Assembly: GCA_934754425.1 (NCBI GenBank)
Contig: CAKVIN010000017.1
Span: forward strand, 1-49,023
Direction: 5' to 3'
Source: an uncultured Candidatus Melainabacteria bacterium
GTDB lineage: Bacteria > Cyanobacteriota > Vampirovibrionia > Gastranaerophilales > Gastranaerophilaceae
DNA length: 49,023 nt
A program made the translations under genes and the position numbers. The notes beneath the pieces were generated by a model, which worked only from the letters and a program-made list of their open reading frames with translations, had not been told where the DNA came from and searched no databases. Shown here piece by piece: positions 9,085 through 17,551 of the stretch (positions are counted from its first letter, which is position 1; the number at the start of each line of letters is the position of its first letter).

Positions 9085-11685
9085 ATGAAGCGATATAAAA
9101 AAAGAACAATAGCATTAGTTCTGGCTTCAGTGATAACGGTAGTTGGAGCTTTTGGTTCAGAAAATTATAAAAACAATCTTATGTCACTTGGATTTTCAAA
9201 TGATTCAAGTGATTGTTTAACGCTGGCAATTTCTACTACCAAATTATATGAAAATCAAATAAAACCTATCCAACGTGACAATAACACGTACGAAATATTA
9301 CTACCGGAAACCAACAGTAAATTATCTGCAGATTTACCTTTGGGTAAAAATGTTGCAAGCATTGATGTAAAAACACTACCTTATACACAATCAAGTATCG
9401 GGTACACAAAAATAACAATAGTGATGCAAAAACCACAGGCACTTTTGTTAAAATCATCTGTTTACATTGAAGACAAAACAAAACCAGCTCCACAATTGGA
9501 AACAACAAAAGAATATGTAAATACACCACCACAAGAAAATCAATTCAACCAAGCTAAACAAGTTTATCAAGATAGACCAGAAAACAATTACACTCAAACA
9601 GAGAAGTCTGTTGAAACTTCAGACTCAACAAACATAAAAAATAATGTTAAACAAATTGATAATGTATCGACTAAAAACGTAAAACCTATTAATAATACTG
9701 CTATACAAAATGATACACCTTCACACAATGAAGAAATAATAAAATTTGTCTTAGGTGGTTTGTTAGTTTTTATAATATTAATTTATCTATTTGTTCGTAC
9801 ACGAGAAAAAATGGTAGAGATTACCGGCGAACAACTTGATTTAAAATTGGATGATGACACAGACAATAACAATAAAAAAAGAGAAAAAGAACAAAAACCA
9901 AAAGTAAAAACGACTATAAAAAAACTTGATAGAACGTATAAAAATCCGATTTCTATGCCTATTCAACAGGCTATTGCAGAACCTGAAGAAACAGAAGTGG
10001 AGACTCCAAATATAATTGATTTGGATAAATTGCTGAAGGAACAAACACAGCAACCAAAAGAAGAAAATGTAAATTCAGATACAATTACTGAAGACGCTGA
10101 TGAAAATTTAGCATTAGAAGAGTTCTTAAACGCATATAACTTTAGCGATAATGATGACGAAGAAAACGATGAAATAAATGAAGAAGATAATGAGAAAAAT
10201 TCTTTTAACGAACAACTTTATGAAAAATATATCAATAATAACAACTTGAATTTTTCTAATGATGACGTTGAAAAAATTTCCTTGCTTATGAATACAGAAA
10301 TAAGCGATGAAGTTTTGAAAAATCCGGAAAACTATTTGTCATCTGAAATTAAACCGGTAAAACCTTCTCCAACAAAATTATTAGAAAATGTTGTAACATC
10401 ATACGCAGTAAATCAAAATATAACATTTTCTAAAGCAGATATTGAAACACTCAAATCATTAATGAGCGTTGAATTAGACAATGATTTCATAACAAATCTA
10501 AAAACAAATCCTGCTCGCCGTGAAGAAATGCAAAAAGAATTTAAACAGCAATCTACACGACCACATAAAACATCAGAATTATTAACTCTGAATGTAAAAG
10601 ATTTATTACCAGATTTATCAGAAGCTCTAAAAAAACAAGGAAATAAAAGAATTGAATCAGAAGCTAAGCCGCAAGTGGTTTATTTTAGTCAAGGATACGA
10701 TGTTAGTACATTAAAATTAGATGACAATGTTTTACCGGATTTATCTAAAGAAATTAACAATGAAGAAGCGTATAAAAAAAGAGCTTCTGATTCTATAGAA
10801 GTATCCGACAACTTATTTGATATTCAAACAATGGCTGTAAATGATGACTTGCCTGACTTGGCAGATATGTTAAAAAATCCGGAAAAATACGAAACTACAG
10901 AAGAACAAAAACCTGAAAAAATAGATGAAGATGCATTATTAAAAAATATCATGAATGTAACATTCAAACCATTTGATGACAATCGAAACTATGAAGTTAT
11001 TAATAATACTGATGATGATATAGAAGAAGATACCGATAAAAACATTGATATAGAAACTCCTACCATGTCAGAAATTCAAGATGAATTCAAATTGTTTGAC
11101 GAAAATTTTGAAATTATTGAAGAAGAAGAACCTATAACAATGGATGAATCCGATGCCGACGACTTTGAATCTCTTTATGACGACAATTATATAGACTTGG
11201 ACGACGAAAATTCTGATGAAGAAATCAAATTAGTTGAACCTCCAAAAAGTGAAGCACAAAAATTATTAGACCAAATTAAGAATGCTGAAAAATTAAGAAA
11301 AGAAAAAGCTGAAACACAACAAAATAATAATTTACAAGAAGAAAAGCTTAACAAGGTAGAAAACAAAGAAAAAGAAACTTTATCTAAACCGGAATTTTGC
11401 ATACTAAACGACGAAAGATATTCCATTATTAGTGTAAACTATTTTACAGACAAAATGGGATGTTATTTAGCGAAAAATGATAACGGTTTCTGTGTAATTG
11501 GATTTGCAGGCGATAAAATATACAAAATCAAGACTTATGAATTGCTTGAAAACGCAAATATGCAATCACGTATTAGCAAACAACTTGATAATGGCGCATC
11601 CAGATATATTGTAAGAATCGGCATACATAAATTTATTTTGAATGTCGATAAAGATAATATGGAGTTTGTAATGGATTTATGCTAA
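9085..11685 (+). CDS. Large FimV-like protein: secreted N-terminus, one membrane span, long acidic cytoplasmic region
   Basis: 866 residues with no family recognised with confidence. Order of parts: signal-like hydrophobic N-terminus (about 8-24); a beta-rich extracytoplasmic domain of about 100 residues (AMIN-like at best); a Gln/Asn/Thr linker; a transmembrane helix at about 218-237 (FVLGGLLVFIILIYLFV); about 530 residues of acidic, low-complexity sequence; and a compact C-terminal domain (about 768-866). The acidic part holds two copies of a helical unit (DVEKISLLMNTEISDEVL and DIETLKSLMSVELDNDFI) and three LPDL motifs (LLPDLSEAL, VLPDLSKEI, DLPDLADML). The topology matches FimV-type polar hub proteins that work with type IV pili and Chp/Wsp chemosensory systems; position beside such genes supports this. 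Homology to FimV is not demonstrated. Confidence 0.7.
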   Translation: MKRYKKRTIALVLASVITVVGAFGSENYKNNLMSLGFSNDSSDCLTLAISTTKLYENQIKPIQRDNNTYEILLPETNSKLSADLPLGKNVASIDVKTLPYTQSSIGYTKITIVMQKPQALLLKSSVYIEDKTKPAPQLETTKEYVNTPPQENQFNQAKQVYQDRPENNYTQTEKSVETSDSTNIKNNVKQIDNVSTKNVKPINNTAIQNDTPSHNEEIIKFVLGGLLVFIILIYLFVRTREKMVEITGEQLDLKLDDDTDNNNKKREKEQKPKVKTTIKKLDRTYKNPISMPIQQAIAEPEETEVETPNIIDLDKLLKEQTQQPKEENVNSDTITEDADENLALEEFLNAYNFSDNDDEENDEINEEDNEKNSFNEQLYEKYINNNNLNFSNDDVEKISLLMNTEISDEVLKNPENYLSSEIKPVKPSPTKLLENVVTSYAVNQNITFSKADIETLKSLMSVELDNDFITNLKTNPARREEMQKEFKQQSTRPHKTSELLTLNVKDLLPDLSEALKKQGNKRIESEAKPQVVYFSQGYDVSTLKLDDNVLPDLSKEINNEEAYKKRASDSIEVSDNLFDIQTMAVNDDLPDLADMLKNPEKYETTEEQKPEKIDEDALLKNIMNVTFKPFDDNRNYEVINNTDDDIEEDTDKNIDIETPTMSEIQDEFKLFDENFEIIEEEEPITMDESDADDFESLYDDNYIDLDDENSDEEIKLVEPPKSEAQKLLDQIKNAEKLRKEKAETQQNNNLQEEKLNKVENKEKETLSKPEFCILNDERYSIISVNYFTDKMGCYLAKNDNGFCVIGFAGDKIYKIKTYELLENANMQSRISKQLDNGASRYIVRIGIHKFILNVDKDNMEFVMDLC

Positions 11686-12707
11686 AAAAACTGCTAATTT
11701 TGTTAGTTTTACCATTATTATTAATCCCTTTTTTCTGCGAATGCAAAGAAAATTCAGACAAAATTGTATTAACTTTCTCATCTTGGGGATCAGTTACAGA
11801 AACTCAAATCTTGAATGAAGTTATCAAAAATTATGAACAAAAAAATCCAAATATCAAAATAAATTTTTTACATATACCTCAAAATTATTTTCAAAAAATT
11901 CATCTGTTATTTGCCTCAAATCAAGCTCCAGATGTAATTTTTATCAACAATATTTATTTGCCAATTTATGCATCTAAACTCCTTGATTTATCAGATTGGC
12001 AAAATCTTGACGATTTTTATCCGGAAAGCATCAAAGCTATGAGTTATGAAAACAAAATTCTTGCAATTCCACGAGATATTTCAAACTTAGTTTTATACAG
12101 AAATAAAACCCTAATTCCTACAAAACCACAAAATTTAGAAGAATTGATAAACGTGATTTCTAAAAGTAAAAACTTTGGCATTAGCTATGAAAGAAATATA
12201 TATTTTATGATGCCATATATTTTAACTTTTGAAGAAGACATATATAATCCGCAAAAGTCATTAAAATTCTATCGTAATCTGGAAGGGAAATACGCACCAA
12301 AACCCTCTGATATAGGAAGCTCAACACTTGCTCAAATGTTTTTGAACGGCAAAATCGGGCTTTACCTTTCAGGCAGATGGATTTATCCCAAAATCAAAGA
12401 AAATGCTAATTTTGATTGGGACGTAATCACATTCCCCGGAACAGTTCAACTCGATGCTTCAGGTTGGGCAATTTCTAAAGAATCACACAATATAGAAGAA
12501 GCACGTAAATTCGTTGAATACCTTTCATCTAAAGAAACAAGCAAATATTTCGCTCAAACAGATTTAATCGTGCCGGCAAGAATTGATGTATCAAAAACTA
12601 TTGATAACAAAACCTTTTTAGATGCAATAAAAAAATCAAAAACTATTAATTATGACAAAAATTACAGAAAAAAAACAGATGAAATGAATAAAAATTTGTT
12701 TAATTAA
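11679..12707 (+). CDS. Family 1 extracellular solute-binding protein (sugar-ABC type), orphan
   Basis: 342 residues with an N-terminal signal peptide (KKLLILLVLPLLLIPFF, then Cys20 and Cys22, possibly a non-standard lipobox). The mature part begins IVLTFSSWGSVTETQILNEV, typical of periplasmic sugar-binding proteins, and later has the conserved GKIGLYLSGRW and ASGWAISKES stretches. It overlaps the previous gene by 7 bp, so it is translationally coupled to the FimV-like gene rather than to ABC permease genes, none of which are nearby. It may act as a sensory binding protein for the chemosensory array, or use permeases encoded elsewhere. Confidence 0.85.
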   Translation: MLKKLLILLVLPLLLIPFFCECKENSDKIVLTFSSWGSVTETQILNEVIKNYEQKNPNIKINFLHIPQNYFQKIHLLFASNQAPDVIFINNIYLPIYASKLLDLSDWQNLDDFYPESIKAMSYENKILAIPRDISNLVLYRNKTLIPTKPQNLEELINVISKSKNFGISYERNIYFMMPYILTFEEDIYNPQKSLKFYRNLEGKYAPKPSDIGSSTLAQMFLNGKIGLYLSGRWIYPKIKENANFDWDVITFPGTVQLDASGWAISKESHNIEEARKFVEYLSSKETSKYFAQTDLIVPARIDVSKTIDNKTFLDAIKKSKTINYDKNYRKKTDEMNKNLFN

Positions 12708-12778
12708 TATTAAAAAAATAAAAACCACAAAGTTTTCTCTACACGACAATATTTACATCAAACACTCACTAACCGACT

Positions 12779-12807
12779 TTGATAAGAATTCAAATTTATG
12801 ATACAAT
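12779..12807 (+). promoter_or_regulatory. Sigma-70 promoter of the surface-decoration genes
   Basis: TTGATA (12779-12784), a 17-bp spacer and TACAAT (12802-12807) give a good promoter for the cytidylyltransferase/acyltransferase pair. The predicted transcript start is about 12814, leaving a leader of about 110 nt. Confidence 0.65.
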
Positions 12808-12810
12808 TTT

Positions 12811-12926
12811 AGTGTTAATGCGCCTTAAGAGGGATTGGCTATAAAAATCTCTTTGTTTGAGTTTTCGGGTTTTATAATATTTTTTAAATATTACAGAGAG
12901 ATGAAAAAAATTAAAAGGATAGAATT
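12811..12926 (+). promoter_or_regulatory. Structured 5' leader with an 8-codon upstream ORF
   Basis: Just after the predicted transcript start is ATG CGC CTT AAG AGG GAT TGG CTA TAA (12818-12844), an eight-residue ORF MRLKRDWL. AAGAG(GG)ATT and AATCTCTT can pair around it, and TCTCTTTG can alternatively pair with CAGAGAGA just before the gene. No known riboswitch was recognised. Regulation by this leader is only a possibility. Confidence 0.3.
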
Positions 12927-13388
12927 ATGATAGGGAACAAAACTGTTGTTTATACGTCAGGAACATTTGATATGTTGCATATCAATCACTTAAAAATGAT
13001 TGAATATGCTCGTGCGTTAGGCGATATATTAATTGTCGGTGTTAACACTGATGAACTTGTGGCGAGTTACAAATCAGAACCTATTATTCCGTTTGAAGAA
13101 CGTATTGCACTAATGAAAGCTATCAAATATCCGGATATTGTAATTCCTCAGCATAGTCTTGACCATAGAGATAAAGTCGAGAAACTTAATTTTGACGTTT
13201 TTGTAGTTGGTGATGATTGGGTCGGAAAATATGATTATTTAAAAGATTTAGGAGTTACTGTTGTCTATTTTCCATATGGCAAAGGAATTTCTTCATCTTC
13301 TTTAAAAGAAAGAATTTATTCTAATTACGAAAAATTGAAACAAAAAGCTGATAACCATTTTCCACAAGATATTTGTATAAAGGAATAA
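12927..13388 (+). CDS. tagD: Glycerol-3-phosphate cytidylyltransferase-like nucleotidyltransferase
   Basis: 153 residues of the cytidylyltransferase fold. The nucleotide-binding signature is present as YTSGTFDMLHINH, with the HxxH pair in HINH, and the C-terminal ISSSSLKERI corresponds to the conserved ISTSxxKxRI motif. Members couple CTP to glycerol-3-phosphate, phosphocholine or similar polyol phosphates; which substrate is used here cannot be read from sequence. It has an AAAAGGATAG Shine-Dalgarno and lies 3 bp before the acyltransferase gene. With LicD nearby, a role in adding phospho-substituents to surface glycans is likely. Confidence 0.82.
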   Translation: MIGNKTVVYTSGTFDMLHINHLKMIEYARALGDILIVGVNTDELVASYKSEPIIPFEERIALMKAIKYPDIVIPQHSLDHRDKVEKLNFDVFVVGDDWVGKYDYLKDLGVTVVYFPYGKGISSSSLKERIYSNYEKLKQKADNHFPQDICIKE

Positions 13389-13391
13389 ATT

Positions 13392-14168
13392 ATGGGATTA
13401 TTTGATTTTATAAAAAATTTATTTCCTTATAGAACAAAAGGTAAAAATAATAAAATTTATATAGTTTTAAAAAATAAGAAAAAAGTATTGAAAAGAAAAC
13501 TTTCCGGATTGGATATAAATATTAGTGGAGACAACAACACGATTATTTTACATTACCCGATTTATTTTAAAAATTCATTAATTCAAATGGAAGGTAATAA
13601 TAGTTCTTTTGAAATGCTTGCTTCTCATTCTCCGATGTGTAATACAAAAATTTATTTAAAAAATAACGATCATATTTATATTGGTGCTTTTTCAAAATTT
13701 AATACCGGTAATATTAAAATTATGGTCAATAATAATCCAAAAGATAAACCTTCTTATTTAAAAATCGGTAATTCTGTTCAAGTAGGAGAAAATGTAAGAA
13801 TAAGAACTTCTGACGGACATGCAATTTTTAATCAAAATGAAAATTTGCCATACAATGCACCAGAAGATGTGATAATCGGCAATAATGTTTGGCTTGGATT
13901 ATCTTCTACTATATTAAAGGGGGCTCATATTCCATCTAATACTATTGTTGCGGCTCATTCTTTAGTAAATAAAAAATTCGAAGAATCCGGAACAATTCTG
14001 GCAGGATTACCCGCAAAAGTTATAAAAAGAAATATTAGATGGGATTCTTGTGGTTACGGATTTTTAGTCGAAAATTCTGAACACAAATATAAATCAGATA
14101 AGTGTACAATCATAAAAAAATATTTGCATAGAAAGTTTATTGAACTAAAATGTAAATTTTTCTTTTAA
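13392..14168 (+). CDS. Left-handed beta-helix (hexapeptide) acyltransferase
   Basis: 258 residues. The C-terminal half has hexapeptide-repeat transferase features: IGNSVQVGENVRIRTSDGHAIF, then VIIGNNVWLGLSSTILKGAHI and a NTIVAAHSLVNK/AGLPAKVIKRNIRW ending, as in WcaF- and CapG-type O-acetyltransferases. The N-terminal 100 residues are beta-rich and Asn-rich. It probably acetylates a sugar in a surface polysaccharide. It sits directly after the cytidylyltransferase gene. Its last 24 bp overlap the 3' end of the convergent licD-like gene. Confidence 0.82.
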   Translation: MGLFDFIKNLFPYRTKGKNNKIYIVLKNKKKVLKRKLSGLDINISGDNNTIILHYPIYFKNSLIQMEGNNSSFEMLASHSPMCNTKIYLKNNDHIYIGAFSKFNTGNIKIMVNNNPKDKPSYLKIGNSVQVGENVRIRTSDGHAIFNQNENLPYNAPEDVIIGNNVWLGLSSTILKGAHIPSNTIVAAHSLVNKKFEESGTILAGLPAKVIKRNIRWDSCGYGFLVENSEHKYKSDKCTIIKKYLHRKFIELKCKFFF

Positions 14169-15209
14169 GTCCGGTGCAATTTGTAATATTGGCGGCAAAG
14201 ATAAATAATCTTTGTATTGAAATTTAATATATTCTTCCGGTTTATTTGGTGCATAAAATTCAAAATTCTCAAATGCCATTTTTTTTAGCGGAAATATCAC
14301 ATCCTTTGGAATAAAAGAATTTTGCGCAAACAAATAGCTGTCTAAACTATCTAAGCCGAAAAAAATTTTATTACTTTCTTTTACTATATTTGGATTGGTT
14401 TTAATTATATCATTAACTTTGACATACATTTCTTCTACATTGTCAATATTGTTATTCAAATGTTTTAATTCGCTTATAACTTTTTTATGCTCCGCTACAG
14501 AATAATTATCAGCATAATAATCATGAGGAAAAACATCTAAAACTGTACAATCTTCAAGATTATTACCTTTGATAAATTGTGTATATTTATCTCCAATATA
14601 ACAAATTATTTTATTTTTATTTCTAGCAATTGTTTCTTTTTGGATTTTTAATTTATTATTTTGCGAATTAAATATTTTAGTAGTATCAATGCAAACAAAA
14701 TTATTTCTTAAAATTTCTTTCAATCTTTCGTAATCTTGACGCATCATTCCGACATCAATATCATCATCCCAAGGAATAAAACCCTTGTGCCTTATTGCGC
14801 CTAATAATGTTCCGGATGACATAAAATATTGTAGATGATTTTTATCAAAAAAATCTGTTATTTCTTTAGCAAACTCAGTGAATTTTAATTGAACATTTCT
14901 TAGTCTTTTTTCTTGACAAGGTTTTAAACCAAAAATATTTATTACACTAACAAAAGAATCATAAAAATATTTGCACTGACTTAATTGTTTTTTGTAATTA
15001 AAATCAAAAATATTTCTTTTATTCTTCCAAGTTGTATATTCTTCTATAATTTTTTTTGCTTCTTGAGGATTATTGCATTTTTCTACATCAATAATACTCG
15101 CAATAAAATCAACTGTATTAAATAGTTTTAAAAAATTTTCTTTGCTGCGTTGAAATTTAGTATAAAAATATTTACGTTTGATAAAATTCTTTAAAAATTT
15201 TTTTTCCAT
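14145..15209 (-). CDS. LicD-family phosphotransferase
   Basis: 354 residues. The LicD nucleotidyltransferase-fold core is clear: YFMSSGTLLGAIRHKGFIPW followed by DDDIDVGMMRQDYERL. The aspartates of DDDID coordinate metal. LicD proteins transfer phosphocholine, or related phospho-groups from CDP-activated donors, to glycans such as teichoic acid or LPS. The ATG follows immediately on the stop of the upstream 133-residue gene (TAAATG), so the two are translationally coupled. The nearby TagD-like enzyme could supply the CDP-activated donor. Confidence 0.88.
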   Translation of the reverse strand: MEKKFLKNFIKRKYFYTKFQRSKENFLKLFNTVDFIASIIDVEKCNNPQEAKKIIEEYTTWKNKRNIFDFNYKKQLSQCKYFYDSFVSVINIFGLKPCQEKRLRNVQLKFTEFAKEITDFFDKNHLQYFMSSGTLLGAIRHKGFIPWDDDIDVGMMRQDYERLKEILRNNFVCIDTTKIFNSQNNKLKIQKETIARNKNKIICYIGDKYTQFIKGNNLEDCTVLDVFPHDYYADNYSVAEHKKVISELKHLNNNIDNVEEMYVKVNDIIKTNPNIVKESNKIFFGLDSLDSYLFAQNSFIPKDVIFPLKKMAFENFEFYAPNKPEEYIKFQYKDYLSLPPILQIAPDLKEKFTF

Positions 15210-15611
15210 TTATATACCAAATAAAGCTTTTATAATAAACCAAAAAGTCGGTTCTACAATAGAGCGAACTTCTTTATCGTAATTTTTAGTATTCACCAAG
15301 AATTCATATTCCAACCAATCGCTGACTATAGAATCATCATACAATGCTACAAAAATCACATCAAAATCCGCATCTTTCAATTCTTCCGGAGCCAAAGCCG
15401 GATACGTTGTCGGGTTCAAATCTTTTGATGTTTCAAATTTTTTGTCTGCAATGCCGACAATATTCAATTTGGATAAATCAAAATTATTTTTTAATATCTG
15501 AAAATATTCTCCTGCACCATAAATCACAATTTTTTTATTCTTATATTTTCGTGCAAGTTTATTAATCTGTCTTTGTGCGTGTACTTCTTTTAAATAATTT
15601 AATATATCCAT
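15210..15611 (-). CDS. Small Rossmann-fold protein of a glycan locus
   Basis: 133 residues. KKIVIYGAGEYFQILKNNFD is a beta-alpha nucleotide-binding start with a GxGxxx turn, followed by NIVGIADKKFE and FDVIFVAL, resembling the N-terminal domain found in sugar-modifying and sialic-acid/NeuD-like proteins. It lacks a full catalytic domain and may act as a partner of the LicD protein translated right after it. The start is supported by AGGGAGAGT upstream. Confidence 0.65.
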   Translation of the reverse strand: MDILNYLKEVHAQRQINKLARKYKNKKIVIYGAGEYFQILKNNFDLSKLNIVGIADKKFETSKDLNPTTYPALAPEELKDADFDVIFVALYDDSIVSDWLEYEFLVNTKNYDKEVRSIVEPTFWFIIKALFGI

Positions 15612-15731
15612 ACTCTCCCTAATATATGATATATAATATCATACACCTTTTATTAAAGTTTTCTCACTAAAACTCTCCATTTATCGCAAATGGTTCATTA
15701 ATATTGTAACATAATCAAAAGAATTTAGTTT

Positions 15732-16061
15732 TTACATTGAAGTAGTTGAGAAAGTTGCAGCTTCTTCGTAAGGATTTTCTATGCCTGAATCTTGAGCAGC
15801 TTTAAATACTGCTTCAAATTCTTTGTCAGAATTTTCTGCAATTTGAGGATTATCTAATAAAACTTTTAAATCATGATTTGTATCATCCACACCTTTGAAC
15901 AACATAGAACGTCCTAGCGCTTCTGCTTTAGGGTCAGAAAAATCATTAATTTTTGGGGCTTCTGTTTCATGCGGAATTTCTTGAGGTTCTGCCATTGGCT
16001 TTTGAATACCGCTGTAATTTACTTGATTAACACTAAACTTAGGACCATTAATTTCACTCAT
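15732..16061 (-). CDS. Small hydrophilic protein of unknown function
   Basis: 109 residues, acidic, no signal peptide, membrane span or recognised domain. The N-terminus (SEINGPKFSVNQVNYSGIQ) looks disordered; the second half (PKAEALGRSML..EFEAVFKAAQDSG) is probably helical. The start has a GAGGTGAAAAC Shine-Dalgarno. It is separated by 120 bp from the next minus-strand gene and is divergent from the TPR gene. Coding status is supported by the RBS and amino-acid composition only. Confidence 0.6.
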   Translation of the reverse strand: MSEINGPKFSVNQVNYSGIQKPMAEPQEIPHETEAPKINDFSDPKAEALGRSMLFKGVDDTNHDLKVLLDNPQIAENSDKEFEAVFKAAQDSGIENPYEEAATFSTTSM

Positions 16062-16180
16062 GTTTTCACCTCGCTTTATTTATTCAATTATATCATATTT
16101 TTTATTTAATCAACCATCCATTTGTTCTAAAACGTATAAATAATTTTTTTTGCTAGTTGATTTGAAAAATTTTACAAAAA

Positions 16181-16209
16181 TTTACTATTTAGCCTGATTT
16201 TGATATAAT
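16181..16209 (+). promoter_or_regulatory. Promoter of the TPR gene (leaderless candidate)
   Basis: TTTACT (16181-16186), a 17-bp spacer and an extended -10 TGATATAAT (box at 16204-16209). The ATG at 16216 begins 7 nt after the last base of the -10, about where transcription should start, and there is no Shine-Dalgarno. Confidence 0.6.
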
Positions 16210-16215
16210 TGATGT

Positions 16216-17526
16216 ATGGCAAGTGATATCGAAACATTACAAAACATACTTCAAAAAGACCCTTCCAATTTTCAGGCAAGGCGAGAACTTTCTATACTTC
16301 TTGTAAACAATGGTTTTAATGAAGAAGCAGAAGGTAATTTGAGATATTTAATCAAATTTTTCCCTGAAGATGCAGAAATTTTATACAATTTAGGCATTGT
16401 TTATGAAAAGTTGAAAAAATTTGAGCAAGCAAGAGATTGTTATCAAAAAGCCATAAAAATTTCGCCACAAGAAGATTTTTATTACAATTTGGGCGACGTT
16501 TTAGTTGAACTTAAGGACTGGGATAACGCAATTGAAGCTTTCCGCAAAGTTCTTGAAACTGATCCGGAAGATGGCAATTGTTATTTTAACCTTGGTGTTT
16601 GTTATTTTAATAAAGATGAAAAAAATCTGGCTCTCGATAATTTTCAAAAAGCAGTAAATATTAATCCAAAAGATGTTTTTGCATATTTTTATCTTGGATA
16701 TATTTATCAAAATGACGGACTTACAAATTTTGCAGTAGAAAGTTATCAAAAAGTTTTAGAAATTTCTCCGGATTATAGTTGGGCTTATTACAATCTTGGT
16801 TCAATAGCTTTTAAGAACGGAAATGTGGAAGAAGCCAAAAATTATTTATTAAAAACAATAGAATATAATCCTGCTGATATTAATGCTTACAATCTTTTGG
16901 CAAAAATTTGTTTAAAAAATGGTGAAGCAGAAGAAATTATTGAAATTTTGACCAATAAATTGTGCAAAGATGAAAATGGAGATTTGTATTATTGTCTTGC
17001 ACGAGTGTATAAATTTATTGGTGATTTAGATAATTATTATGAAAATCTTGAATTAGCGCTAAAAAATCCTTACACGTTGACTTATCCTAAAAAAATTCTT
17101 CAAGAAGAATTTAAGTTTATACAAACAAAACTTAACAGACAAGAAAAAATTGAGCCGGAAGTAAAGATTCCTGAATATCAAGAAAATGAAACATCGGAAG
17201 AAGAAATTGACGAGAATTCTGAAAATAATTCGGAAGATGAAGATGAAGATGAAGAATTTGATTCTGATGAAGTAGAAAATTCTGATGAGGATAATGAAGA
17301 AGCCGATGATGAAAGTTACGAAGACGAAGAAGACGAAGAAGAGGACGAAGAAGGCGGCGAAGATAATTATGATGACGAAGAAGAAGAGTCTGAATATAAT
17401 TACGATGAAGATGAGGATGACAGCGAAGAAGACGAAGAAGATTATGAAGAAGAAGACAGTGATGATAATGAATATGATGAAAACGACGAGTCGGAAGATG
17501 AAGATGATGAGTCGGAAGACGTTTAG
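16216..17526 (+). CDS. Tetratricopeptide-repeat protein with a long acidic tail
   Basis: 436 residues. About seven to eight TPR units fill residues 1-300 (e.g. AEILYNLGIVYEKLKKFEQA, NCYFNLGVCYFNKDEKNLAL, AYFYLGYIYQNDGLTNFAV). The last 120 residues are almost only Asp/Glu/Ser/Asn/Tyr, with runs of GAA/GAT codons. No signal peptide, so probably a cytoplasmic scaffold. The acidic tail may be disordered and could bind basic partners. RecN begins 25 bp after the stop but appears to have its own -10 box. Confidence 0.85.
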   Translation: MASDIETLQNILQKDPSNFQARRELSILLVNNGFNEEAEGNLRYLIKFFPEDAEILYNLGIVYEKLKKFEQARDCYQKAIKISPQEDFYYNLGDVLVELKDWDNAIEAFRKVLETDPEDGNCYFNLGVCYFNKDEKNLALDNFQKAVNINPKDVFAYFYLGYIYQNDGLTNFAVESYQKVLEISPDYSWAYYNLGSIAFKNGNVEEAKNYLLKTIEYNPADINAYNLLAKICLKNGEAEEIIEILTNKLCKDENGDLYYCLARVYKFIGDLDNYYENLELALKNPYTLTYPKKILQEEFKFIQTKLNRQEKIEPEVKIPEYQENETSEEEIDENSENNSEDEDEDEEFDSDEVENSDEDNEEADDESYEDEEDEEEDEEGGEDNYDDEEEESEYNYDEDEDDSEEDEEDYEEEDSDDNEYDENDESEDEDDESEDV

Positions 17527-17539
17527 AATATAATTGGGA

Positions 17540-17545
17540 TATAAT
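17540..17545 (+). promoter_or_regulatory. Possible -10 box of recN (leaderless candidate)
   Basis: TATAAT at 17540-17545 ends 6 nt before the recN ATG (17552), which has no normally spaced Shine-Dalgarno. A second TATAATT lies ten bases upstream. No good -35 is present, so readthrough from the TPR gene is an alternative. Confidence 0.35.
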
Positions 17546-17551
17546 TAGGGT

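Noticed and set aside
17285..17533. Open frame rich in Lys and Met within the TPR gene
   Set aside because: It is the +1 reading of the GAA/GAT acidic-tail repeats and has the composition expected from that shift.
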